Source: JADFGZ01 sp965222345 (GTDB lineage: Bacteria > Acidobacteriota > Terriglobia > 2-12-FULL-54-10). Taken from it: a stretch of DNA of 64,000 nt. The stretch covers positions 186,001-250,000 of the forward strand of contig CBDCTS010000002.1 of the NCBI GenBank assembly GCA_965222345.1, written 5' to 3'. The notes beneath the pieces are model-generated. The model did not search any database. It was not told the DNA's origin and worked only from the letters and a program-made list of their open reading frames with translations. The position numbers and the translations under genes are program-made. Below are positions 1 to 8,100 of this stretch, piece after piece (positions within the stretch are counted from its first letter, which is position 1; every line of letters begins with the position of its first letter).

Positions 1-1
1 C

Positions 2-805
2 CTTAATAGCGGAATATCCAATCACATTTATATTTATCCTAGTCCTCTACACTCGACTTTCCAGGAAGGAGGGGTGCTGGCAGCACATGCTAACCATACC
101 GGCATTTTCCCGACCATGACCGTTCACCTCGATCGTTACGGAGCTATCGAAAGGATCGAGGGTGGCGGACGTGTGGCAGAAATGTTCAATATACTGCTGA
201 ATCATTTCGCATTCCAGGATGTGAAGTTTCCGAAAGCGCCCGCGCCGGGTTACTGGTTTTTCCGGCAGGATGGGTTCGCGACCAATCCAAAATTCATTCG
301 CAGCATACCGGCGCTGATTGAAGGGGGGGCGTTTTTGCCGAATGCCTCCGAGCGCAACCGGGCAGGAATCCAGCACCTGGCGTTTGCCTACAATTCCACA
401 GACCCCGAGGATCTGGCCTATGCAAAGGAGCGAGGGATTCCGTTGGGGGATGGGCAGCATAACTTTCACATGCACGTTTATTTCCCGACCGTGCAGTGGA
501 AGCTGCGGGATACGGGAGAGTGGTTGACGGTAGCGGCAAAAGGATATGTGAGGATGTTTGACGACCCGGAGATTCGTGCGCTGGCGGCGAGTTACGGAGA
601 TCCTGACTTGCTCTTCCGGTATGAGTGGATACCATCTGTTCCAGGGATCAATATGCCGGGAAACTACGAGAACGATTTCGCCCGTGATCCCTGGGGCTGG
701 ATTATGTCGGAATGGCAACGGATCCAAGAAGGAACCTACGAGTACTTCGTAGAGGATTATTCGCAGGACGAGCCGGTGGCAGCGCTCCATTCTGGCCGCC
801 CGTGA
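2..805 (+). CDS. Lipoprotein paralogue 1, 5' end cut by window edge (M29-peptidase-like C-terminal half)
   Basis: The reading frame is open from the first bases of the window, so only about the last 267 residues are visible and the start lies outside. It is the first of three tandem paralogues. Seen: the segment HTGIFPTM followed by a beta strand and IEGG, and later HNFHMHVYFP followed by a WLTV strand and a DDPEVRAL-type helix. This order resembles the C-terminal half of M29 (aminopeptidase T-like) proteins, where His and Glu bind metals; the assignment is inference, because overall similarity looks distant. The middle of this copy is nearly identical to copy 3, while its last 27 residues equal those of copy 2, which points to gene conversion. 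Function is unknown; the full-length copies are predicted lipoproteins. Confidence 0.75.
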   Translation, partial: LNSGISNHIYIYPSPLHSTFQEGGVLAAHANHTGIFPTMTVHLDRYGAIERIEGGGRVAEMFNILLNHFAFQDVKFPKAPAPGYWFFRQDGFATNPKFIRSIPALIEGGAFLPNASERNRAGIQHLAFAYNSTDPEDLAYAKERGIPLGDGQHNFHMHVYFPTVQWKLRDTGEWLTVAAKGYVRMFDDPEIRALAASYGDPDLLFRYEWIPSVPGINMPGNYENDFARDPWGWIMSEWQRIQEGTYEYFVEDYSQDEPVAALHSGRP

Positions 806-879
806 GAAGAGGAAGCGGATTGTCAAAGACTCGATCCCTCTAGTTTGCGTGAGTGTCAACGGAAAGGGAGGACGGGACA

Positions 880-2547
880 ATGAATATAGGTGATTGTTCA
901 CACAAAGCATTTTCTAATTCGGAGCGATTGCGCTGGATAGGCTTGGTCACGTGCCTCGTTATGAGTTTGTTAAGCTTTTCCTGTTCCCGGCAGCAAGAGG
1001 AGGCCAAGACCGAGGTTGATTACCCGCAACCGCGCTATCCCCGGTATCTGCTCAACCCGAGTACGGAAAAACTTCTAGACGCTGGACGTTTTGCAGTCCG
1101 CCAGCCAGTCGGTCGCGCGCCGTTGGGTAAAATGCAATCTGGCCAAACCGTGCACGTGCTGATCCAGTGGGGTCAGGACATGCGGGTCTGGGAGGCGGTA
1201 CGGCAAGCCTGGGCGGAAAAGGGCGTGGAGGCCCATGCGATTGGAATCTGGGATGTCATGGGAATTACGAAGGAAGAGTATGACCAGAGAATGGAAAGCA
1301 ATGTGGTTCTGGGAAACGAGGGATGGAAGGAAGCGGGCATTTTCTGGACAGGAGATTACAGAGAATACTTTCCAGAGGATGTTCAAAAAGAATTCGGCAA
1401 CCCGATTGTCGATTTCGCGATCGTTGATCCCTATTTAAATCAGTATCTGGACGAGCATCCGGAGGTCCAGAACCTGTATGGTGCCATTGGCGGAGGTGGT
1501 TATGCCAGGTGGCTTACGGAAGCACATAGGGAAAAGTATCAGGGGACTTGGATCTACTATCGCCCGGTTGATCTGGTGAGCAAAGCGGCCGAATTCCCGA
1601 CGGATGTTTGGAATCTGGTCGAGGAGAAAACGTTGCGCCCGCGCCCCTTTGTTTCCGAAGTGACCCTCCAAGACCCGGAGGGGACGAGTCTGCACTGGAT
1701 GCTGAATCAAGGACAGGCTCAATTTTGGAGCGCTCGGGGTGGAGCTGCCGGTGACAATGCCTCCAATCACATTACCATTTATCCCAACCCATTGCATTCG
1801 ACATTACGCGACGGCGGCGTGATCGCTTCCCACTCGAACCATACTGGGATCTATCCTACTATGAAGGTAACCCTCAATTCGTATGGAGCAGTCAATAACA
1901 TTGAGGGAGGGGGGCGGACAGCTGAGATGTTCCGGTATTTACTAAACCATCCCAAGTTCCAGGATATCAAGTTCCCGAAAGCCTATTCGCCGGGTTACTG
2001 GTTTTTGCGACAAGATGGCTTCGCGAGCAATCCAAAGTATGTCCGCAGCTTGCCGGCGCTGATTGAAGGAGAGTCGTTCTTGCCGAATGCCTCGGAGCGG
2101 AATCGGGCTGGGGTGCAGCACTTGGCCTTTGCCTATAGTTCCGAAGACGCCGAGGACATGGCCTATGCGAAGCAGAAAGGCGTTCCTTTGGGAAATAGTC
2201 ACAACTTCCACATGCACGTTTATTTTCCGACGGTGCGGTGGAAGTTGCGGGATACAGGAGAATGGCTGACAGTGTCGGAAAAAGGGTATGTCACGATGTT
2301 TGACGACCGCGAGGTCCGTGCGCTGGCCGCGCGTTACGGAGACCCCAACTTGATCTTCCGGTATGAATGGATTCCGTCTATTCCGGGGATTAATGTCGAA
2401 GGAGACTATGAGAAAGACTTCGTCCCCGATCCCTGGGGCTGGATGATGTCGGAATGGCAACGGATCCAAGAAGGAACCTACGAGTACTTCGTCGAGGATT
2501 ACTCGCAGGACGAGCCAGTGGCAGCGCTCCATTCTGGTCGTCCCTAA
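880..2547 (+). CDS. Lipoprotein paralogue 2 (M29-peptidase-like)
   Basis: Predicted 555-residue lipoprotein. The ATG at 880 is chosen because GGGAGG lies 8 bases upstream; an in-frame GTG at 853 lacks such a site. An N-terminal hydrophobic segment ends in LLSFSC, a lipobox, so the mature protein should be membrane-anchored on the outer face. After a linker comes a Rossmann-like strand-helix stretch (VHVLIQWGQDMRVWEAV, near residue 90), and the C-terminal half carries HTGIYPTM, IEGGG and HNFHMHVYFP, the same order as in M29-type metallopeptidases. Metal binding by these His residues is inference. It sits between two paralogues with nearly identical intergenic DNA, so the array arose by tandem duplication. 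Substrate unknown; it could equally be a non-catalytic relative. Confidence 0.85.
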   Translation: MNIGDCSHKAFSNSERLRWIGLVTCLVMSLLSFSCSRQQEEAKTEVDYPQPRYPRYLLNPSTEKLLDAGRFAVRQPVGRAPLGKMQSGQTVHVLIQWGQDMRVWEAVRQAWAEKGVEAHAIGIWDVMGITKEEYDQRMESNVVLGNEGWKEAGIFWTGDYREYFPEDVQKEFGNPIVDFAIVDPYLNQYLDEHPEVQNLYGAIGGGGYARWLTEAHREKYQGTWIYYRPVDLVSKAAEFPTDVWNLVEEKTLRPRPFVSEVTLQDPEGTSLHWMLNQGQAQFWSARGGAAGDNASNHITIYPNPLHSTLRDGGVIASHSNHTGIYPTMKVTLNSYGAVNNIEGGGRTAEMFRYLLNHPKFQDIKFPKAYSPGYWFLRQDGFASNPKYVRSLPALIEGESFLPNASERNRAGVQHLAFAYSSEDAEDMAYAKQKGVPLGNSHNFHMHVYFPTVRWKLRDTGEWLTVSEKGYVTMFDDREVRALAARYGDPNLIFRYEWIPSIPGINVEGDYEKDFVPDPWGWMMSEWQRIQEGTYEYFVEDYSQDEPVAALHSGRP

Positions 2548-2621
2548 GAATAGGAAGCGGATTGTCAAAGACTCGATCCCTCTAATTTGCATGAGTGTCA
2601 ACAGAAAGAGAGGACAGAACA

Positions 2622-4280
2622 ATGAGTATCGGTGATGGTTCACACAAAGCTTTTTCTAATTCGGAGCGATTGCGCTGGATAGGAGTGGTCACGTGCCTCG
2701 TTATGAGTTTATTGAGCTTTTCCTGTTCCCGGCAGCAAGAGGAGCCCATGGCCGGGGCAGCTTACCCGCAACCGCGATACCCCCGGTATCTGATAAACCC
2801 CGACACGGATGATCTCTTGAGTGCTGCACGCTTTGCGGTCCGCCAGCCGACCGGGCGTTCGCCCTTGGGGATAATGCAGTCTGGGCAGGTCGTCCATGTG
2901 CTCATCCAGTGGGGTCAGGATATGCGAGTCTGGGAGGCGGTCCGGCAGGCCTGGGCCGAGAAAGGTGTGGAGGCCCATGCAATTGGGGTTTGGGAGGTCA
3001 TGGGCATCACGAAGGAAGAGTACGACAATAGGATGGAGCCGAACATAGTCTACGGCAATGAGGCGTGGAAGGAGGCGGGAGTTTTCCTCCGCAGAGATTA
3101 CAAACAGTATTTTCCGGAAGATATCCAGAAACAGTTTGGCGACCCGATTGTTGATTTCCAGATAATCGACCCCTATTTGATCGCTTATCTCGACAATCAC
3201 CCTGAGGTCCAGAATATTTATGCTGGCAATGGTGGCGGCGTTTTCTTTGTGAGGTGGCTTGGGGAAAAGCACGCCGATAAGTTCCAGGGGAACTGGATTT
3301 TCTATCGGTCGGTCGATCTGCTTTCTAAGGCAGCGGAATTTCCCGCCGACGTTTGGAATCTGGTGGACGAGAAAACGTTGCGCCCGATCCCCTTCGTTTC
3401 CGAGGTTACCTTCCAGGACCCCGAGGGGACCGATCTGCACTGGACCGTAACTCCGGAACAGGCCCAGTTTTGGAGCAAGAATAACGGGAATTCCAATCAC
3501 ATCTATATTTATCCCAGTCCTTTACACTCGACTTTCCAGGAAGGAGGGGTGCTAGCAGCACACGCCAACCATACCGGAATTTTCCCGACCATGACCGTTC
3601 ACCTCGATCGTTACGGGGCTATCGAAAGGATCGAGGGAGGTGAACGTGTGGCAGAAATGTTCAACATCCTACTGAATGACCCGGCATTCCAGGATGTGAA
3701 GTTTCCGAAAGCGCCTGCCCCAGGTTACTGGTTTTTCCGGCAGGATGGCTTTGCGACCAATCCAAAATTCATTCGCAGCATACCGGCGCTGATTGAAGGT
3801 GAGCCGTTTTTGCCGAATGCCTCCGAGCGCAACCGGGCAGGAATCCAGCACTTGGCTTTTGCCTACGATTCCATTGATCCCGAGGACATATCCTATGCAA
3901 ACCAGCGAGGGATTCCTTTGGGGGAGGGACAGCATAATTTTCACATGCACGTTTATTTTCCCACCGCGCAGTGGAAGCTGCGGGACACGGGAGAGTGGCT
4001 GACGGTGGCGGAAAAAGGGCATGTCACGATGTTTGACGACCCGGAGGTCCGAGCGCTAGCGGCGAGTTACGGAGACCCGGATTTGCTCTTCCGATATGAG
4101 TGGAATCCATCGATTCCTGGGGTCAATGTAGGAGGAGAGTACGAAAAGGATTTTGCCCAGGACCCCTGGAACTGGATTATGGCGGAATGGGAACAAATCC
4201 AAGCAGGCGCCTACGAGTACTTCGTAGAGGATTACTCGCTTGACAATCCTGTGGCTGCGCTCGATGCTGACCGCCCGTAA
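2622..4280 (+). CDS. Lipoprotein paralogue 3 (M29-peptidase-like)
   Basis: Predicted 552-residue lipoprotein, third in the tandem array. The ATG at 2622 follows AGAGAGGA at a normal distance. The first 40 residues (SHKAFSNSERLRWIG... ending in the lipobox SFSC) are almost identical to those of copy 2, whereas the central domain has diverged at many positions. The C-terminal half shares long near-identical stretches with copy 1, including HTGIFPTM and HNFHMHVYFP. Its last residues (VAALDADRP) differ from the shared ending of copies 1 and 2. No enzyme name can be given with certainty; an exported M29-like metallopeptidase is the best structural guess. About 350 bases without a clear gene follow, so this copy probably ends the array. 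Confidence 0.85.
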   Translation: MSIGDGSHKAFSNSERLRWIGVVTCLVMSLLSFSCSRQQEEPMAGAAYPQPRYPRYLINPDTDDLLSAARFAVRQPTGRSPLGIMQSGQVVHVLIQWGQDMRVWEAVRQAWAEKGVEAHAIGVWEVMGITKEEYDNRMEPNIVYGNEAWKEAGVFLRRDYKQYFPEDIQKQFGDPIVDFQIIDPYLIAYLDNHPEVQNIYAGNGGGVFFVRWLGEKHADKFQGNWIFYRSVDLLSKAAEFPADVWNLVDEKTLRPIPFVSEVTFQDPEGTDLHWTVTPEQAQFWSKNNGNSNHIYIYPSPLHSTFQEGGVLAAHANHTGIFPTMTVHLDRYGAIERIEGGERVAEMFNILLNDPAFQDVKFPKAPAPGYWFFRQDGFATNPKFIRSIPALIEGEPFLPNASERNRAGIQHLAFAYDSIDPEDISYANQRGIPLGEGQHNFHMHVYFPTAQWKLRDTGEWLTVAEKGHVTMFDDPEVRALAASYGDPDLLFRYEWNPSIPGVNVGGEYEKDFAQDPWNWIMAEWEQIQAGAYEYFVEDYSLDNPVAALDADRP

Positions 4281-4616
4281 AGCAAGGAGACTGAGAGCCA
4301 AACGAAATGTGCAGAACTGGGGGAATTGTCAAGTTAAGGATCGCCAAGCGGTTTTGGACCGGAAGGCAGCCTAGTTCCCCCTTTCTCAAGGCGCACACGT
4401 TTCCTCTCTCCAGTCTATGAACGCGCGGTCCCAGAGGAGTCGATGGTGAATTGCTTTGAGGTGGTGCCGACCAACTCGGAGCAGGTTCTGATCGGACCGC
4501 GAACCGAGCGAAAAGCTAAGTCTGTACCAGTGATTTGAGCCTTCGTATTTGTCGCTCTTGTTCACGAGTGTGCTGATGTGTAGTATTCACGACTTGATCT
4601 GGCAGAGATTGTTTTT
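4281..4616. other. Stretch without a recognisable gene
   Basis: Between the lipoprotein array and the transposase remnant I see no open frame with coding character. The last 100 bases may belong to the end of the degraded mobile element that follows. Confidence 0.4.
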
Positions 4617-4769
4617 TCAGGCTCCCATCTGTCCGGCCAAGTTCAGTAGTTTTTCTTTGGCCAGCGGAATAAAATCCCGAAACGTCTGCATCGTCGTGCT
4701 GGCACTGCTGTTGTCCGACGATAGTACCCCGCCGGAGGCCGCCCCGGTTGTATTCCAGATGTCGCTCAT
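4617..4769 (-). CDS. Small 50-residue ORF coupled to the transposase relic
   Basis: A 50-codon frame starts with ATG overlapping the TGA of the upstream transposase remnant (ATGA). The product starts MSDIWNTTG, has a Ser/Thr/Asn-rich middle and ends in an amphipathic helix (FRDFIPLAKEKLLNLAGQ). The composition looks protein-like, but no family is recognised and it may be chance or part of the same decayed element. Confidence 0.3.
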   Translation of the reverse strand: MSDIWNTTGAASGGVLSSDNSSASTTMQTFRDFIPLAKEKLLNLAGQMGA

Positions 4770-4987
4770 TCTGTCAGAATCCCTATGAATCGATCTCCTT
4801 GCATTTGCTGTTCAGCCTGTGGGGATGTGAGCCAGGCGCGTGGCGGGGTATCCATCATATCCACAGGGGGGCGCCGCGGTAGGTCTAGGCCGGCGTCTTC
4901 TCGCCGAGCGTTGTAGAAGCCGACCCAGTCGTCGATGACGAATTGGGCCTGGAAGCCGTCGGCAAGGTCATGCAGATAGACGGCCGT
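4766..4987 (-). pseudogene. C-terminal relic of an integrase-core (DDE) transposase
   Basis: Read on the minus strand, about 73 codons end in TGA at 4766-4768. They include DGFQAQFVIDDWVGFYNARR followed by a Pro-rich tail, which resembles the end of IS3/IS481-type transposases, where the last helix carries a YN-x-RRPH-type motif. An in-frame stop lies just upstream at 4988-4990, and the rest of the gene is not recognisable before the IS3 element at 5104. It is therefore a decayed remnant, later hit by another insertion. Which IS family it came from is uncertain. Confidence 0.6.
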
Positions 4988-5132
4988 TCAGCTTGCGCCT
5001 CAAGAAGGTGGCGGTATTGTCTAGTTGGACGGTCTGAATACCGGTGCAGGCGCAAAATCGGCTGGAGCTCAACCCGCCACGCTTCAAGCTTCCCAGCAAC
5101 TATTGACCTGCCCCCGGTTGTTGGTCCACTTT

Positions 5133-5987
5133 TTATGTTAGTCCATAAGCCGTTGCAGCCGGGTGGAGCGGAGCGGAACCCGGCCGTAACGGCAGGATCG
5201 CTTCCGGGGCTGGCGGCCGGTAGCCTAACGCGCTGTGCGGGCGAACTTTGTTATACTCCCGCCGCCATCCCTCAATCAACACCTTCGCTTCCTGCAAGGT
5301 GTAGAAGATCTCCCCATTGAGAAACTCGTCTCGAAACTTCCCGTTCAACGATTCTACATACCCGTTTTCCCATGGGCTCCCCGGCTCGATGAACAAGGTC
5401 TTTACCCCTACCCGCTCCAGCCAGTTCCGAACCAACCGTGCTGTGAACTCGGACCCGTTATCCGAGCGAATGTAATCGGGAACTCCTCGCTCCACAAACA
5501 AGGCTGCCAGCCGTTCCAAGACACTCATCGAATCAGCTCGCCGTTCTACGTCGATTGCCAAACATTCTCGCGTGTACTCATCCACCACCGTCAACATCTT
5601 CAGGGGACGACCATCCTGGGTTCGATCTGCCACAAAATCGTACGCCCAGACATGATCCCGCCAGCACGGTCTTAACCGAAGACACGACCCATCGTTCAAC
5701 CACAGGCGGCTTTTCCGGGGTTGTTTCTTCGGCACTTTCAGTCCCTCCTGCCTCCAGATTCTCTCCACCCGCTTATGGTTCACCCTCCACCCCTCCCGTC
5801 GCAACAGCGCCGTGATTCGCCGGTAGCCGTATCGACCGTACTCGCCGGCTAACTGCAGCGTCCGGGTCACCAGTCGCGGTTCATCCTGTGGTGTCAAGGT
5901 TCGATGCCGCTGGGTGGATCGGTACTGCCTCAGCACTCGACACGCCCGCCGCTCCGACACTCCCAAGGTCTGACAGACACGCTCCAC
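5133..5987 (-). CDS. IS3-family transposase OrfB (copy 1)
   Basis: This is the catalytic part of the transposase. It has an N-terminal HTH_21-like segment (GYRRITALLRREG, VNHKRVERIWR) and an rve integrase core with the DDE triad visible as WAYDFV (D), SDNGSEF (D) and NGYVESLNGKFRDE (E). The ending REYNKVRPHSALGY is typical of the family. The annotated GTG start gives 284 residues, but upstream codons stay open in this frame (LLSPCRRRQA), and the normal product is probably an OrfAB fusion made by frameshifting at 6017-6023. The sequence SERRACRVL...RSTQR suggests the IS407 subgroup. Confidence 0.93.
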   Translation of the reverse strand: MERVCQTLGVSERRACRVLRQYRSTQRHRTLTPQDEPRLVTRTLQLAGEYGRYGYRRITALLRREGWRVNHKRVERIWRQEGLKVPKKQPRKSRLWLNDGSCLRLRPCWRDHVWAYDFVADRTQDGRPLKMLTVVDEYTRECLAIDVERRADSMSVLERLAALFVERGVPDYIRSDNGSEFTARLVRNWLERVGVKTLFIEPGSPWENGYVESLNGKFRDEFLNGEIFYTLQEAKVLIEGWRREYNKVRPHSALGYRPPAPEAILPLRPGSAPLHPAATAYGLT

Positions 5988-6010
5988 TGCCTGCCTCCGT
6001 CGGCACGGGC

Positions 6011-6289
6011 TTAGAAGTTTCCCGAGGATGCCTCCTTCAGAATCGCAAGGTCCAACGCCTGATCCGCTACCAACTTCTTCAGTCGGCCATTCTCCCGTTC
6101 CAGTTCCTTCAAACGCCTCACCTGATCAACCCGCAAGCTCCCATACTCCTTCCGCCATCGATAATATGTCTGCTCCGTGATTCCCAACTTCCGACAGACC
6201 ACTCCCGTTGTCTGGCCCTTAGCCAGTTCCACTTCTGCCTCTCGTAGATGTCGGATGATCTGTTCGACCGTATACCGCTTCTTAGCCAT
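6011..6289 (-). CDS. IS3-family OrfA (copy 1), DNA-binding subunit
   Basis: This 92-residue protein has a helix-turn-helix of the transposase_8 type (YTVEQIIRHLREAEVELAKG, then GITEQTYYRWRKEYG) and a leucine-zipper-like helix (LKELERENGRLKKLVADQALDL). It binds the IS ends and pairs with OrfB. The stop lies directly after the slippery site, as expected when a fraction of ribosomes shift into the OrfB frame. Confidence 0.93.
   Translation of the reverse strand: MAKKRYTVEQIIRHLREAEVELAKGQTTGVVCRKLGITEQTYYRWRKEYGSLRVDQVRRLKELERENGRLKKLVADQALDLAILKEASSGNF
6017..6023 (-). other. -1 programmed frameshift site in IS3 copy 1
   Basis: On the minus strand the heptamer is G GGA AAC, an X XXY YYZ slippery sequence, two codons before the orfA stop. 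A -1 slip (GGG AAA) continues into the orfB frame through CTT CTA AGC without a stop. The same heptamer occurs at 35154-35160 in copy 2. Confidence 0.8.
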
Positions 6290-6391
6290 CCTTCCCCCTT
6301 TTTCAAGTCCAGTTGAAACCCTTTACTCTAACTTATCAACTGGACCGTTTTTGGGGGGGCAGGTCACTATTCCACCTCAAAGGTCCGCACG

Positions 6392-6712
6392 TCACCACGG
6401 CCGGCCGTACTTGTCGCGCGCCGTAGCCATATAATCCATCGTCGCCGCTGCCTGCTCGCTGGCGGCACGTTCTGAGAGATCGACAGCTTCTTTACGCGTT
6501 ACGCTCGGCGCCGCCGTCGATGTGTCTTTGTTACGTTGGGGCTGCACCCATTTGGCCTTGGCCATGGCGGGATATGGCTTCGCCGCCAATCCGGCTGTCG
6601 CTCGCTGGGTTAAATCGTGGAAATATGCTTTGGGCATGCCCCAGCCGTTACGGAGGATGAAGAGCAGTTCCGCTCCCACGTTCAGTTCCAGAGTCTTTTC
6701 TGAGACTTTCAT
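6392..6712 (-). CDS. Hypothetical protein, probably truncated, downstream of hepT
   Basis: This 106-residue frame starts at an ATG at 6712; no strong ribosome site is visible. Residues 1-25 (MKVSEKTLELNVGAELLFI...) look like the beginning of a larger uncharacterised protein type. The rest is Ala/Thr-rich, ending ARDKYGRPW 25 bases before the IS3 right end. It follows hepT on the same strand with a 54-base gap, so it may be the third gene of that unit. It could be a 3'-truncated remnant; no function is proposed. Confidence 0.45.
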   Translation of the reverse strand: MKVSEKTLELNVGAELLFILRNGWGMPKAYFHDLTQRATAGLAAKPYPAMAKAKWVQPQRNKDTSTAAPSVTRKEAVDLSERAASEQAAATMDYMATARDKYGRPW

Positions 6713-6766
6713 TGTTCGGGGGATGTCCTCATTGCAACCACCCCTTCCAGCATTCAAGGACAGCAC

Positions 6767-7099
6767 TTACTCAGCCACAGGCCGTTCCAGAGCATTCTTT
6801 AGCAAGGGGAGGTCGTCCTGAATGGTAAGCCATACGTACTCCAAATCGAGTTGGTAGTAATCGTGTACCGCTCGGTCACGAAACCCTGCGATCTGTTTCC
6901 ACGGAAGGGAGACACGCTCCTTGAATTCGTTCGACAATCGCTTAGACAACTCGCCGATCACGGCAAGCTGCATGATGACCGCGCTCTGCACGACTTCGCT
7001 AGCGATAAACGCGTCCCTGTCGAGGCCCGCTACAAAGCGCTCGATCTTTGCGACCGCGTCCACGATCTGCTGCCGGTAGACATCATCGGACTTCTTCAT
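6767..7099 (-). CDS. hepT: HepT-like HEPN ribonuclease toxin (DUF86)
   Basis: This 110-residue all-helical HEPN protein carries the R-x4-H-x-Y motif at R74, H79 and Y81 (FRDRAVHDYY). In this family that site forms the RNase centre, and the Tyr is the residue adenylylated by the antitoxin. The partner mntA lies upstream on the same strand and overlaps by 17 bases, so the two are translationally coupled. All key residues are present and the gene looks intact. The targets of such toxins are RNAs, in some systems the 3' end of tRNA. Confidence 0.88.
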   Translation of the reverse strand: MKKSDDVYRQQIVDAVAKIERFVAGLDRDAFIASEVVQSAVIMQLAVIGELSKRLSNEFKERVSLPWKQIAGFRDRAVHDYYQLDLEYVWLTIQDDLPLLKNALERPVAE

Positions 7100-7376
7100 A
7101 GACGGTTTGGAGTTCCCGGAGGGCGAAGGGCTTCACGTGGAGATTCAGGCTGTTCCTGGTAACGAGGTCCACCTTGCATCCGAGTGCGGTCTCGAGTTCA
7201 TCGTTCAACGCAAAGAATTTGAGCAGACTCACCGGTTGCTTGAGATCGACGAGGACATCAACATCACTCTCCGGCCTATCCTCGCCGCGAGCGACAGATC
7301 CAAAGACACCGGCGTATTGCACGCCGTTGCGTTCGAGGATCGGGGCCACTTTCTGCCTGATTTCATTGAGGGTCAT
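7083..7376 (-). CDS. mntA: MntA-like nucleotidyltransferase antitoxin
   Basis: This 97-residue minimal nucleotidyltransferase has the exact GS-x10-D-x-D motif (G26 S27 ... D38 V39 D40). In HepT/MntA systems it transfers AMP to the HEPN toxin and so blocks it. It is the promoter-proximal gene and overlaps hepT. The fold ends with a strand resembling the usual VDLVT. The cognate relation rests on adjacency and the conserved motifs in both partners. Confidence 0.88.
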   Translation of the reverse strand: MTLNEIRQKVAPILERNGVQYAGVFGSVARGEDRPESDVDVLVDLKQPVSLLKFFALNDELETALGCKVDLVTRNSLNLHVKPFALRELQTVYEEVR

Positions 7377-8100
7377 GCCCTAAAGTATATACGATGAATG
7401 GCGGGATATGACAAGTTCCCGGATTCCCGCAAGACAGGACTATCCCGCTCTCTGAGTTTCCGTGGGCAGACCAAAGGCCGAGGGTGCGTGGTCAGAGGCT
7501 TGATCCCTGCCGGTGTTTGCCGCTGGCGGCAGGCTTCGCTGCCGTTGGACAGATCGCTCGCTAGTTGTGACAGACTGGGCTTCCTTCGTACTACTTTCTT
7601 GGTAGTTGTCATTTGATCCCTCTTGTTCAGGTTTGTTTTTGGTCATCCAAACCCTAGCAGGAGCGCATGACCACTGATCTTCCCTCGAATGTTGTACCAC
7701 TTTCTAGGTTAGAAGTTGGGCCGTTTTCGGCGGAGGCAGTTCAGTTGGGATTTGGCCGACAAGGGGTTCTGGCAGTGGTTAGGGAAAGTAGGTCCCCTGG
7801 TTCGATAAAGCGCGTCCTCACGACGAACCGAGCTATTGCAGCTCGAAAACCATTACTGTAACCAAGTACTGCGCATATAGAGCATGCCTATGGCATTAAT
7901 CACCGTCAATAACCCGTCAGAAAACTCGCCCATCAAGCAGGCCAACAGGAGGCGTTACGAGCGAAAGCAGACGCCCCAAAACCGTGTAAGTATAAAAAAG
8001 GAAGGAGTTGGGAGAAAACCGTGGAAGAAGCCAGCCTGCTTCTAAAAAATAGGCTCCGCACGTCGGCTCGGCTTTGCCTGCCTTGCATTCCGAGGAGAGC
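7377..8100. other. Gene-free stretch with a collapsed IS relic
   Basis: No frame here has convincing coding character. The middle contains the 69-bp IS-end relic described separately; the rest is unassigned. Confidence 0.4.
7675..7743. repeat. 69-bp MITE-like remnant related to the IS3-family element
   Basis: The first 26 bases (TGATCTTCCC...) match the left end of the IS3 element at about 19 positions. The following bases (TCTAGGTTAGAAGTTGGGCC..., ending GGAGGCAGTTCA) match its right end at roughly two thirds of positions. The piece therefore has TG...CA ends, both terminal regions and no interior. It is either an internally deleted relative or a small non-autonomous derivative. Confidence 0.5.

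Larger units (their letters stand above)
5104..6366 (-). mobile_element. IS3-family insertion sequence, copy 1
   Basis: A 1263-bp element with terminal inverted repeats TGACCTGCCCCC at the left and GGGGGGGCAGGTCA at the right, so it has the TG...CA ends usual in IS3. It is flanked by a 4-bp target duplication CTAT (5100-5103 and 6367-6370). It encodes orfA and orfB on the minus strand, joined by a -1 slippery heptamer. A second copy at 34241-35503 appears identical by eye and has the same orientation. It looks intact and recently active. Confidence 0.93.

Noticed and set aside
47..910. A 287-codon minus-strand frame, with a similar one at 1942-2643
   Set aside because: Both lie antisense to the lipoprotein paralogues and recur only because those genes are duplicated.
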